64,000 nucleotides of DNA from Micromonospora ureilytica. GTDB lineage: Bacteria; Actinomycetota; Actinomycetes; Mycobacteriales; Micromonosporaceae. Positions 54,994 to 62,948 of this stretch are shown piece by piece. Position 1 is the stretch's first letter; each line of letters opens with the position of its first letter. The position numbers and the translations under genes were made by a program. The notes under the pieces are model-generated. The model was not told the origin of the DNA, ran no database searches, and saw nothing but the letters and a program-made list of their open reading frames with translations. The stretch is from the NCBI RefSeq assembly GCF_015751765.1, contig NZ_JADOTX010000001.1, positions 3,906,001 through 3,970,000 of the forward strand, in the 5' to 3' direction.

Positions 54994-55473
54994 TCACGGT
55001 GTCGCGGCGACCAGTCGCTCGGCGAGCAGCCGCAGCGCCTCGACCACCGCCGTCGCGCGGACGTGGTCCCGTCCGCCGCCCAGGTCGAGCTGGCGGACCT
55101 CACCGCCGTTCGGTCCGGCGACCGCGACGTAGACCAGGCCCACGGGCTTCCCGTCCTGCGGCTCGGGGCCGGCGACCCCGGTGGTGGCCAGCCCCCAGTC
55201 CGCGCCGCACCGCTGCCGGCCACCCTCGGCGAGCGCCGCCGCCACCTCCGGGTCCACCGGCCCCCGCTCGGACAGCAGGTCAGCGGGTACGCCAGCCAGG
55301 GTCGCCTTCAACTCGGTGGCGTAGACCACGAGGCCACCTCGGTAGATGCCGCTGACCCCGGCGATGTTCACGATCGAAGCGGCCAGTGACCCGCCGGTGA
55401 GCGATTCGACGGTGGCCAGGGTCTCGTGTCGCTCGGCCAGCCGGTGCACGACCCCCGCCGCCGCACTGCCCAC
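54994..55473 (-). CDS. cinA: CinA C-terminal-type nicotinamide-nucleotide amidohydrolase (PncC)
   Basis: A 159-residue protein of the competence-damage CinA C-terminal family, which deamidates nicotinamide mononucleotide. Features are [49 protein letters not shown] and [20 protein letters not shown]. The GTG at 55473 gives the normal length; a TTG at 55623 would add 50 residues of Gly/Ala/Val repeats. Stand-alone C-terminal domain proteins are normal in actinobacteria, between pgsA and clgR as here. Its stop overlaps a GTG reading into the minisatellite. Confidence 0.85.
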   Translation of the reverse strand: MGSAAAGVVHRLAERHETLATVESLTGGSLAASIVNIAGVSGIYRGGLVVYATELKATLAGVPADLLSERGPVDPEVAAALAEGGRQRCGADWGLATTGVAGPEPQDGKPVGLVYVAVAGPNGGEVRQLDLGGGRDHVRATAVVEALRLLAERLVAATP

Positions 55474-55648
55474 CTCGGCACCGTCCACCTCACCACCAGT
55501 CACCCCAGCACCACTCACCCCAGCACCACCCACCCGAGCACCGTCCGCCCCGTCCACCGCCACCCCGTCCCTCGCCCCCGCCGCACAAACCAGTCCTTCC
55601 CCACCCACCGATCCCCAACCCAACTGCCCCCAACCCCCGACCCAATCG

Positions 55649-55711
55649 CGTTGATCATGAAGTTAGCGTCACGACACGCCGCCCCGGAGGGCAATAACTT
55701 CATGATCAACG
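55649..55711. repeat. perfect 17-bp inverted repeat between pgsA and cinA
   Basis: CGTTGATCATGAAGTTA (55649-55665) is the exact complement of 55695-55711, with a 29-base spacer. It lies after the pgsA stop and could terminate its transcript or, being AT-richer than its surroundings, mark a dispersed palindromic element. Confidence 0.8.
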
Positions 55712-55735
55712 GGGGCGCGGCCCCGGGCCGGGAGG

Positions 55736-55779
55736 CCCGGGGGTGGGGTGGGGGTGGGGGGCGGGGTGGGGGTGCGGGG
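55736..55779. other. G-tract region next to the pgsA stop
   Basis: The plus strand carries at least six runs of four or more G with one- or two-base spacers, a G-quadruplex-capable pattern. The minus-strand transcript of pgsA is the C-rich strand here, so any structure would form on the template DNA. Confidence 0.6.
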
Positions 55780-56370
55780 TTAGCGGGGGCGGCGGAGGCG
55801 TAGGGCTTGGGCTATGTAGTCGAAGCCGGTGGCGACGGTGACCAGGACGGCGGCGGCCATGATCCAGGGGCCGACGGTGGCGAGCGAGGCCGGCATCGGC
55901 CAGAGGTACCAGGCGATGGCCAGGATCTGGAGCGCCGTCTTGACCTTGCCGCCTCGGCTGGCGGCGATCACGCCGTGCCGGATCACCCAGAACCGCAGCC
56001 CGGTGATGCCCAGCTCGCGGACGAGGATCAGCGCGGTCACCCACCAGGGCAGTTGGTCGTACCAGGAGAGCAGCACCAGCGCCGCGCCGGTGAGCGCCTT
56101 GTCGGCGATCGGGTCGGCCACCTTGCCGACCGAGGTGACCAGCCCGAACCGGCGGGCGATCCAGCCGTCCACCAGGTCGGTCGCGGAGGCCACCGCGAAG
56201 ATCAGGCAGGCCGCCATCCGCCAACCGGCGTGGGTCATCCCCGACACGATCACCGAGGCGCCGAAGACCGGAACCAGCACCAGCCGCAGGGCGGTCAGCG
56301 CGTTGGCCGCGTTGACGACGGGCACCACGGCCACCACCCGGCCCGGCGTCGACTCCGTCGCCCCGGTCAC
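55780..56370 (-). CDS. pgsA: PgsA-type CDP-alcohol phosphatidyltransferase
   Basis: A 196-residue membrane enzyme with several hydrophobic helices. The catalytic motif D-x2-D-G-x2-A-R-x8-G-x3-D-x3-D is exact: Asp65, Asp68, Arg73, Gly82, Asp86 and Asp90. It transfers phosphatidyl groups from CDP-diacylglycerol, most likely to glycerol 3-phosphate (phosphatidylglycerophosphate synthase). The GTG at 56370 has GGAG 7 bases upstream. A GTG at 56451 overlaps the rimO stop by 4 bases and would add 27 residues, so the start is not certain. Downstream of rimO in the conserved ftsK-rimO-pgsA-cinA-clgR order. Confidence 0.9.
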   Translation of the reverse strand: MTGATESTPGRVVAVVPVVNAANALTALRLVLVPVFGASVIVSGMTHAGWRMAACLIFAVASATDLVDGWIARRFGLVTSVGKVADPIADKALTGAALVLLSWYDQLPWWVTALILVRELGITGLRFWVIRHGVIAASRGGKVKTALQILAIAWYLWPMPASLATVGPWIMAAAVLVTVATGFDYIAQALRLRRPR

Positions 56371-56447
56371 CGCAGCACTCCGCTCGGGCCGCCGTGGCGT
56401 TCCCGGCACCGCACCACCTGGGTCCCCCGCTCCGCTCGGGCCCGCCG

Positions 56448-57956
56448 TCACCGTGCCGCGCCGGGCGAAGCCGAGATCATCTCATCCGGCACAGCGAGCA
56501 GGTCCACCCCTTCGGTGCCGGTCACCGTTGCGCGTACCAGATCGCCCGGACGCAGCGCGGCCAGATCGACGCCACCCTCGACCGGGGCGACGAGGGTGGT
56601 GGAGCCATCCACCTCGGGCGCCTGGTGCGCTGCCCGGCCCTCCACCACGCCGTCCTCGATCGAGTCGACAAGCACCTCGACGGTCGAGCCGAGCCGGTCC
56701 TCGGCCCGCTGGGAGCAGAGCTCGTCGGCGAGGGCGCTGAGCCGGTCGTAGCGCCGCTTGATCGTCGCGGCGGAGACCTTGCCGGGCAGGCCGGCGGCCT
56801 CGGTGCCGTCCTCGTCGCTGTAGTCGAACATGCCGATCGCGTCGAGCCGGGCCTCGGTCAGGAACCGGACCAGCTCGTCGACGTCGGCGCGGGTCTCGCC
56901 GGGGAAACCGACGATGAAGTTGCTCCGGGCGCCGGCCTCCGGGGCCAGGGCGCGGGCGCTGGCCAGCAGCTCCAGGAACCGGTCGGTGGAGCCGAAACGC
57001 CGCATCCGGCGCAGCACCGGCTCGCTGGAGTGCTGGAACGACAGGTCGAAGTACGGTGCCACGCCCGGGGTGGTGGCGATCGCCTCGACCAGCCCGGGCC
57101 GGGTCTCGGCCGGCTGCAGGTAGCTCGCCCGCACCCGGACGATGCCGGTCACCGCGGCGAGCTGCGGCAGCAGCTTCTCCAGGGCGCGCGGGTCACCCAG
57201 GTCCTTGCCGTACGAGGTGGAGTTCTCGCTGACCAGCACCAGCTCCCGTACGCCGGTCTTGGCCAACCACTCCGCCTCGGCGAGCAGCTCGTCCGGCGTA
57301 CGTGAGACGAAGGCCCCCCGGAAGGCCGGGATGGCGCAGAACGCGCAGCGGCGGTCGCAGCCGCTGGCCAGCTTCAGCGAGGCCACCGGACCGGTGTCGA
57401 GCCGCCGGCGCAGCACCTGGCGCAGGTGTGCCGGGGTGTGCTCGTCGGTGTCGACGACGGTGCGGGTCACGGTGCCGTGGCCGGGCAGCGACACAGTGCT
57501 GTCGCGGCGCTGCACCGGGGTCAGCGGCAGCAGCTCGCGCCGGTCCCGTGGGGTGTGCGCGGTGATCTGCTCGCCGGCGACGACGGCGTTCAGCCGGGCG
57601 GCGATGTCGGGGTAGTCGTCGAAGCTCAGCACCGCCTGGGCCTCGGGGAGGCTGTCGGCCAACTCCCGGCCGTACCGCTCGGCCATGCAGCCCGCGGCGA
57701 CCACCTTGGCGCCCGTTCCGGCGGCGGCGAGCAGGGTCTGGATCGAGTCCTGCTTGGCCTTCTCCACGAAACCGCAGGTGTTGACGACCACCACGTCGGC
57801 GCCCTCGCCGTCGGTGGTCACCTGCCAGCCGTCGGCGTGCAGGCGGGCGGCCAGCTCCTCCGAGTCGACCTCGTTGCGGGCACAGCCCAGGGTCAGCAGG
57901 GCGACGCGACGGCCCTCGGCGTGGTCAGCGGGAGAAGGAGAGGTGGCAGACACCAT
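56448..57956 (-). CDS. rimO: RimO, ribosomal protein S12 methylthiotransferase
   Basis: A 502-residue radical-SAM methylthiotransferase. The N-terminal cluster cysteines are Cys25 ([11 protein letters not shown]), Cys61 (NTCGF) and Cys90 ([10 protein letters not shown]). The radical-SAM motif is Cys200-x3-Cys204-x2-Cys207 (CDRRCAFC), and a C-terminal TRAM domain begins near [12 protein letters not shown]. The [11 protein letters not shown] opening distinguishes RimO from MiaB. It methylthiolates an aspartate of S12. The ATG at 57956 has no strong ribosome site; a GTG follows directly. Confidence 0.93.
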   Translation of the reverse strand: MVSATSPSPADHAEGRRVALLTLGCARNEVDSEELAARLHADGWQVTTDGEGADVVVVNTCGFVEKAKQDSIQTLLAAAGTGAKVVAAGCMAERYGRELADSLPEAQAVLSFDDYPDIAARLNAVVAGEQITAHTPRDRRELLPLTPVQRRDSTVSLPGHGTVTRTVVDTDEHTPAHLRQVLRRRLDTGPVASLKLASGCDRRCAFCAIPAFRGAFVSRTPDELLAEAEWLAKTGVRELVLVSENSTSYGKDLGDPRALEKLLPQLAAVTGIVRVRASYLQPAETRPGLVEAIATTPGVAPYFDLSFQHSSEPVLRRMRRFGSTDRFLELLASARALAPEAGARSNFIVGFPGETRADVDELVRFLTEARLDAIGMFDYSDEDGTEAAGLPGKVSAATIKRRYDRLSALADELCSQRAEDRLGSTVEVLVDSIEDGVVEGRAAHQAPEVDGSTTLVAPVEGGVDLAALRPGDLVRATVTGTEGVDLLAVPDEMISASPGAAR

Positions 57957-58036
57957 CCGAGGGTACCGGGCCGGCCGGGTAAGCCCACGCACGCGGGCTG
58001 CGGAGACCGTCGACACGGAGGCGAACGTCATTCCGA

Positions 58037-58960
58037 TCAGCGCGCCTCGGCGCCAACCCGGGTCAGCGCGTCGAGCAGGAACACCTCGGTGCCGGCCAGG
58101 CCGGTGGAGCAGAAGACGGAGATCTGGTCCGCGGTGGTCCGGCCGGGGACCGCGCCGGCCAGGATGCCGCCCAGGTCGCGCAACCCGCCGGCGTACGGGG
58201 GTGTGGCCGCGAGCATCGGTGGCTGGTAGTCCGCCGCCTGGGCCGGCGAGTCGGTGACCAGCAGGTCGGCGGTGTCCAGCAGGTCGGTGCCGAACTCGCT
58301 GCGGCCGCGCTGCTTGAAGCCGACCGCGTTGACGTGCGTGCCGGGGCTGAGGTCGGCGGCGCGGAGCACCGGGGTGGGGCTGGTGGTCGCCAGCACCACC
58401 AGGTCCCGCCCGGCGACGGCCGAGGCCGGGTCGGCCACCGCGCGGGCCGGCACGCCCAGTTCGCCACGGACCCGGGCGGCGAGGGCCTCCCGGCGAGCGG
58501 CGGACCGACTGTGCACCACCACCTCGCGCAACGGGCGGACCGCGGCGGCGGCCCAGACCTGGGTCCACGCCTGCCGGCCGGAGCCGATCACCCCGAGGGT
58601 GGCGGCATCGGGACGGGCCAGCGCGTCGACCGCGAGGCCCCCCAACCCTCCGGTACGACGGGAGCCCAGCTCCTCGCCGACGGCGACCGCCCGGACCGCC
58701 CCGGTCCGGGCGTCGTGCAGCACCACCAGCTGCTCGCCCTGCGGGTGACCGAAGGTGTCGTAGGAGCGGAAGCCGTACCACTCGCCGACCAGGTGCCCGG
58801 CGGTGAGCACCATCCGCCCGCCGCTCAGCGGCGCGGCTGCCCGGGGCGGCGCGATCAGGCGTCCCTCGTACGCGGCCAGGACCGCAGCGCGCATGGCGTC
58901 GACCGTGGTGGCGGCGTCCAGCGCGGCGGCGACCTCGGGGTCGGCGTAGAGCATGGTCAT
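58037..58960 (-). CDS. ornithine cyclodeaminase / mu-crystallin family protein
   Basis: A 307-residue NAD(P)-binding protein. The dinucleotide-binding motif is [15 protein letters not shown] and the family motifs [23 protein letters not shown] and [14 protein letters not shown] are recognisable. Members include ornithine cyclodeaminase, alanine dehydrogenase and ketimine reductases; the specific reaction cannot be read from the sequence. The ATG is at 58960. It lies between rimO and the riboswitch-controlled exporter, interrupting the otherwise conserved ftsK-rimO block, and is divergent from the exporter. Confidence 0.85.
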   Translation of the reverse strand: MTMLYADPEVAAALDAATTVDAMRAAVLAAYEGRLIAPPRAAAPLSGGRMVLTAGHLVGEWYGFRSYDTFGHPQGEQLVVLHDARTGAVRAVAVGEELGSRRTGGLGGLAVDALARPDAATLGVIGSGRQAWTQVWAAAAVRPLREVVVHSRSAARREALAARVRGELGVPARAVADPASAVAGRDLVVLATTSPTPVLRAADLSPGTHVNAVGFKQRGRSEFGTDLLDTADLLVTDSPAQAADYQPPMLAATPPYAGGLRDLGGILAGAVPGRTTADQISVFCSTGLAGTEVFLLDALTRVGAEAR

Positions 58961-59078
58961 AGTGGCAATACTGCAAGTTGAAGTCAGGTAGAGGTCAACC
59001 GGCCGTGGCGGTGGTCACCGCCGCGCCGCCGGGGTCGGTGCTAGCGTCGGCACCGGTGGCCGGATACACGTGGCCACT

Positions 59079-59121
59079 CCGGACGAGTGGTGGGCGTACC
59101 CGGTCAGGCCAAGACGCCCCG
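59079..59121 (+). ncRNA. guanidine-III (ykkC-III) riboswitch
   Basis: The plus strand reads CCGGACGAG at 59079, then GGGCGTACCCGGTCAGG at 59092-59108 and CAAGACGCCC at 59110-59119. This matches, almost base for base, the compact pseudoknotted guanidine-III aptamer, with CCGG pairing to CCGG and GGCG pairing to CGCC. It lies 64 bp upstream of a Gdx-type exporter, the standard target. Guanidine binding probably exposes the ribosome site (GGTGAGG near 59174). Confidence 0.88.
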
Positions 59122-59184
59122 CGTGACGTGCAGACTCGACTCGTCCCGGCGCGGCAGCCCCGGGCGCTTCCGGTGAGGTGAACG

Positions 59185-59499
59185 ATGGCCTGGCTCGTAC
59201 TGGTGATCTCAGGACTGCTGGAGACGGCCTGGGCGATCGCCCTGGACCGCAGCGCCGGTTTCAGCCGGCTGATCCCGTCCGTGGTGTTCGCGGTGACCCT
59301 GCTGCTGAGCATGGCCGGGCTGTCGTACGCGCTGCGGGACATCCCCGTCGGCACCGGCTACGCGGTCTGGGTCGGCATCGGCGCGGTCGGCACCGCGCTG
59401 GTCGGGATGCTGGCGCTCGGCGAGTCGGCGAGCCTGCCCCGAATCCTCTGCCTCCTGCTGGTGGTCGCGGGCGTGATCGGGTTGAAGATCTTCCACTGA
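59185..59499 (+). CDS. gdx: SMR-family guanidinium exporter (Gdx/SugE type)
   Basis: A 104-residue small multidrug resistance protein with four membrane helices. Glu13 (GLLETAW) is the essential proton/substrate residue. The sequence LDRSAGFSRLIPSV, DIPVGTGYAVWVGIGAVGTAL and VVAGVIGLKIFH follows the Gdx/SugE subgroup rather than EmrE. The upstream guanidine-III riboswitch supports guanidinium as substrate. A single gene makes a dual-topology homodimer. ATG at 59185 with GGTGAGG 6 bases upstream. Confidence 0.92.
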   Translation: MAWLVLVISGLLETAWAIALDRSAGFSRLIPSVVFAVTLLLSMAGLSYALRDIPVGTGYAVWVGIGAVGTALVGMLALGESASLPRILCLLLVVAGVIGLKIFH

Positions 59500-59581
59500 G
59501 GTGCCCCGCCGACAGGCGTGACCAGCGCCCACAGTGGGTAGTGATCGATTCGTCACGACAGGCTCTCACCCGGAGGAAGAC

Positions 59582-59827
59582 ATGGCCGACATGCCGAGCA
59601 CCGCCCGTCCCCGCAGCAACGCCGCCCGCATCCTCACCATCGTGGGCTTCGTCTTCGCTGTCCTGGCCCTGCTGCTCAACCCGATCATCTTCGGCGTGCT
59701 CGGCGTCATCGCCGGCGTCGTCGGCGCGGTGCTCGGCGACAAGCCGCTGGGCTGGTACGCCGCCGCGGCCAGCGTCGTCGCCGCGATCATCAGCATCGTG
59801 ATCTTCTCCGCGCTGATCAGCAACTGA
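59582..59827 (+). CDS. small membrane protein
   Basis: An 81-residue protein with two or three hydrophobic segments (IVGFVFAVLALLLNPIIFG, VLGVIAGVVGAVLG and AAASVVAAIISIVIFSAL) and a short polar start. GGAGGAAGAC before the ATG at 59582 is a near-ideal ribosome site. It resembles the many small DUF-type membrane proteins in actinobacteria, but I do not assign a family. Located 82 bp after gdx and followed by a strong terminator; it may be co-transcribed with gdx. Confidence 0.75.
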   Translation: MADMPSTARPRSNAARILTIVGFVFAVLALLLNPIIFGVLGVIAGVVGAVLGDKPLGWYAAAASVVAAIISIVIFSALISN

Positions 59828-59842
59828 CCACTCCCCCACGTC

Positions 59843-59871
59843 ACGGGCCCGCCGGATTCCGGCGGGCCCGT
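59843..59871. terminator. terminator between the small membrane protein and ftsK
   Basis: ACGGGCCCGCCGG (59843-59855) and CCGGCGGGCCCGT (59859-59871) form a perfect 13-bp stem with a 3-base ATT loop. It sits between convergent genes. Confidence 0.85.
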
Positions 59872-59895
59872 CGTGCGTCCGGGGTCGGCCGCCGG

Positions 59896-62355
59896 TCAGT
59901 TCCCGTCGCCGCGCAGGCCCGCCAGGACGTCTTCCAGCTCGTCCGGCTTGACCAGCACGTCGCGCGCCTTCGACCCCTCGGACGGCCCGACCACACCCCG
60001 GGTCTCCATCAGGTCCATCAGGCGGCCCGCCTTGGCGAAACCGACCCGCAGCTTGCGCTGGAGCATCGAGGTCGAGCCGAACTGCGAGGTGACCACCAGC
60101 TCCACCGCCTGCACCAACAGGTCCAGGTCGTCGCCGATGTCCTCGTCGGGCTTCTTCTTGGTCTCCTGCGCCGGGGCCAGCACGTCCTTGCGGAACTCCG
60201 GCTCGCGCTGGTCCTTGCAGAACTTCACCACATCGGCGATCTCGCGCTCGGTCACCCAGGCGCCCTGGATGCGGACCGGCTTGGAGGCGCCCATCGGCAG
60301 GAAGAGCCCGTCACCGCGGCCGAGCAGCTTCTCCGCGCCCGGCTGGTCGAGGATGACCCGGGAGTCCGCGAGGGAGGACGTGGCGAACGCCAGCCGGGAC
60401 GGCACGTTCGCCTTGATCAGACCGGTCACCACATCGACCGAGGGACGCTGGGTGGCCAGCACCAGGTGGATGCCGGCGGCCCGGGCCAGCTGGGTGATCC
60501 GGACGACCGAGTCCTCCACGTCGCGCGGCGCGACCATCATCAGGTCGGCCAGCTCGTCCACGATCACCAACAGATACGGGTACGGACGCATCTCGCGTTC
60601 GCTGCCCGGCGGAGCCTTGATCTCGCCGTTGCGAACCTTGCGGTTGAAGTCGTCGATGTGCCGGACGCCGTTGGCGGCGAGGTCGTCGTAGCGCATGTCC
60701 ATCTCGCGGACCACCCAGTCCAGCGAGTCGGCCGCCTTCTTCGCGTTTGTCACGATCGGGGTGACCAGGTGTGGGATGCCCTCGTAGCCGGTCATCTCGA
60801 CCCGCTTCGGGTCGATCAGCAGCAGTCGCACCTCGTCCGGGGTGGCCCGGGTGAGGATGGACACCAGCAGGGTGTTGAGGCAGCTCGACTTGCCCGCACC
60901 GGTGGCGCCGGCAATCAGGATGTGCGGCATCTTGGCGAGGTTGGCCACCACGTAGCCGCCCTCGATGTCCTTGCCGAGCGCCACGACCATCGGGTGGTGA
61001 TCGCTGGTCGCCGCCCGCGAACGCAGCACGTCGCCGAGGGCGACGTTCTCCGGGTCGGTGTTCGGGATCTCCACGCCGACGGCGCTCTTGCCCGGGATCG
61101 GACTGAGAATCCGCACGTCCGGCGACTTCACCGCGTACGCGATGTTGCGGGACAGCTGGGTGATCCGCTCGACCTTGACGCCGTGCCCCAGCTCCACCTC
61201 GTAACGGGTGACGGTCGGGCCACGGGTGAAGCCGGTGACCGCGGCGTCCACATCGAACTGGTCGAACACGCCGGTCAGCGCGGCGATCACCTCGTCGTTG
61301 GCCTTGCTGCGGGTCTTCGCGGCGGCACCGGCACTCAGCATGTTGGCCGGCGGCAGGGTGTAGTCCCCGGACAGCCCGGTCAACGCGAGCTGCTCGGCCC
61401 GGGTCGGGGCGGGCGAGTGCTCCGGCGGCTCGGCCTGCGGCTTGCGGCTCGCCGGCACCTTCGCCGGAGACTTGCGCGGCAGCACCATGGTCTCCTGGAG
61501 GTCCGCGCCGTCCAGGTCCTCGAAGTCGTCCGGGTCCAGTGGCGCGGGCATCCGCTTCGCCGGTCGCTTGCGCGCCGGCTTGGCGGCCACCTCGTCCGCC
61601 TCCTCGTCCGCCTCCGGTGCGCCGACCAGCCCACCGGCGAGCAGGCCCAGCCGCTCCGGGATCTTGTTGATCGGCGTCGCGGTCACCACGAGCAGGCCGA
61701 AGAGCAGCAGCAGGATGAGCAGCGGCACCGCCACCCAGGCGGTCACCGCCCGCTCCAGCAGCCCGCCGACGCCCGCGCCGACCAGACCGCCGGCGAAGTC
61801 ACGCTCCAGCGGGTCGGCCGGGTCCTGGCCGATCTGGAGCAGCGCGGCGGTCGACACCAGCAGCGAACCCCAGCCGATCAGCCCGCGGCCCCGGTGCTCC
61901 GGATCCGCCGGCTGACGCATCAGTCGCCACGCGCCGATCATCAACAGCACCGGTACGACCACCGAGATCGCGCCCAGGAACAGCCGGATCGTGTCGGCCA
62001 GTCGAGCGCCCACCGGCCCCGCTCCGGACAGCCAGAGCGCCACGGCGGAGAGCAGGGCGAGCCCGAACATGAGCAGCCCGGCACCGTCGCGGCGGTGCTC
62101 CGGGTCGAGGTCACGGGCCGAGGCGGCCTGCCGGCCGGCAGCGCGCACGGCCCAGCCCATCCCGTGCGCCAGCCCCATCCACAGTGCCCCGACCGCGCGG
62201 CCCACGTAGACCGCCGGGCCGGGCCGCGGCGGCGTCGTGCGACGTCGGACCGGCGCCCGGGTGGCCTTCTTCGCCGGTTGACGGGCACGACTGTTGGTGC
62301 CACCGCGCGGCGACGCGCCGCGCCGCCGGCTCGCCTGAGAGGTACGGCCCGCCAT
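59896..62355 (-). CDS. ftsK: FtsK DNA translocase
   Basis: An 819-residue FtsK/SpoIIIE protein. The basic N-terminal tail (to residue ~45) is followed by four or five membrane helices (about 85-255), then an acidic/proline linker (about 265-345). The motor follows: Walker A is GATGAGKSS, Walker B is LLVIVDELADLMM, with LATQRPSVDVVTG. A C-terminal gamma winged helix has SQFGSTSMLQRKLRVGFAKAGRLMDLME, in parts. It pumps chromosome ends through the division septum. The ATG at 62355 has no clear ribosome site, so a leaderless transcript is possible. Gene order ftsK-rimO-pgsA-cinA-clgR-pspA resembles other actinobacteria. Confidence 0.95.
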   Translation of the reverse strand: MAGRTSQASRRRGASPRGGTNSRARQPAKKATRAPVRRRTTPPRPGPAVYVGRAVGALWMGLAHGMGWAVRAAGRQAASARDLDPEHRRDGAGLLMFGLALLSAVALWLSGAGPVGARLADTIRLFLGAISVVVPVLLMIGAWRLMRQPADPEHRGRGLIGWGSLLVSTAALLQIGQDPADPLERDFAGGLVGAGVGGLLERAVTAWVAVPLLILLLLFGLLVVTATPINKIPERLGLLAGGLVGAPEADEEADEVAAKPARKRPAKRMPAPLDPDDFEDLDGADLQETMVLPRKSPAKVPASRKPQAEPPEHSPAPTRAEQLALTGLSGDYTLPPANMLSAGAAAKTRSKANDEVIAALTGVFDQFDVDAAVTGFTRGPTVTRYEVELGHGVKVERITQLSRNIAYAVKSPDVRILSPIPGKSAVGVEIPNTDPENVALGDVLRSRAATSDHHPMVVALGKDIEGGYVVANLAKMPHILIAGATGAGKSSCLNTLLVSILTRATPDEVRLLLIDPKRVEMTGYEGIPHLVTPIVTNAKKAADSLDWVVREMDMRYDDLAANGVRHIDDFNRKVRNGEIKAPPGSEREMRPYPYLLVIVDELADLMMVAPRDVEDSVVRITQLARAAGIHLVLATQRPSVDVVTGLIKANVPSRLAFATSSLADSRVILDQPGAEKLLGRGDGLFLPMGASKPVRIQGAWVTEREIADVVKFCKDQREPEFRKDVLAPAQETKKKPDEDIGDDLDLLVQAVELVVTSQFGSTSMLQRKLRVGFAKAGRLMDLMETRGVVGPSEGSKARDVLVKPDELEDVLAGLRGDGN

Positions 62356-62468
62356 AGAGTCACGGTAACGGTGGGGCCGGGCAGATCCCCGCTTTTCCGG
62401 GTCGTGTCCGCGCGTCGTAACACGAACCCCACCGCCGGTCGTGATATCCGCCTCAGAAGGGATGCCCC

Positions 62469-62948
62469 ATGGCGTCGCCGGAAATCGAAGGCGATCCGGA
62501 CGATCCGCTGGCCGGGCACCCTGGCGCACTGCGTCCGCTGACCGGCGAACTGGTCGCCGCGGTGCTCGCTGCCCGCGGCCGGTCTGTCGGCCTGACCCTG
62601 GACGGCGAGCTGGTGGGCCACTTCGACGACAACATGATCTGGTTCCTCCGCGTCGGCGGCGACGGAGAGCTGCTCCAGATCCGCACCATGGTCGATCCGA
62701 CCTTCGGCATCGAACGGGTGCCCGACCTGTACGCGTTCTGCAACTCCTGGAACCACGACCGGCTCTGGCCGAAGGCGTTCGTGCACGTCGACGACGACGG
62801 TCGGGCCCGGGTGTACGGCGAGGTGATCACCGACCTGGAACGCGGCGTGACCCCACACCAGCTCGACCAACTGGTCGACTGTGGCATCTCCACCGGCTGC
62901 CAGCTGGCCGTGGCGGTCCGTCGACTGCCCGGGGCGGTCCCGTCATGA
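62469..62948 (+). CDS. YbjN-domain protein
   Basis: A 159-residue protein of the YbjN/sensory-transduction-regulator family, which has a type III secretion chaperone-like fold. Recognisable parts are GHFDDNMIWFLRVGGDGELLQI, VPDLYAFCNSWNHDRLWPKAFV and VYGEVITDLERGVTPHQL. No membrane segment. Start is the ATG at 62469. It overlaps the next gene by 4 bases (ATGA), so the two are probably made together. In other actinobacteria a YbjN protein often precedes a tetratricopeptide-like gene. Confidence 0.85.
   Translation: MASPEIEGDPDDPLAGHPGALRPLTGELVAAVLAARGRSVGLTLDGELVGHFDDNMIWFLRVGGDGELLQIRTMVDPTFGIERVPDLYAFCNSWNHDRLWPKAFVHVDDDGRARVYGEVITDLERGVTPHQLDQLVDCGISTGCQLAVAVRRLPGAVPS

Noticed and set aside
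54158..54997. 279-residue ClgR with a repetitive N-terminal extension
   Set aside because: The ATG at 54592 has an excellent ribosome site and gives the normal length; the extension is a minisatellite.
54994..55623. 209-residue CinA starting from TTG
   Set aside because: The extra 50 residues are Gly/Ala/Val repeats without family similarity; the GTG at 55473 fits better.
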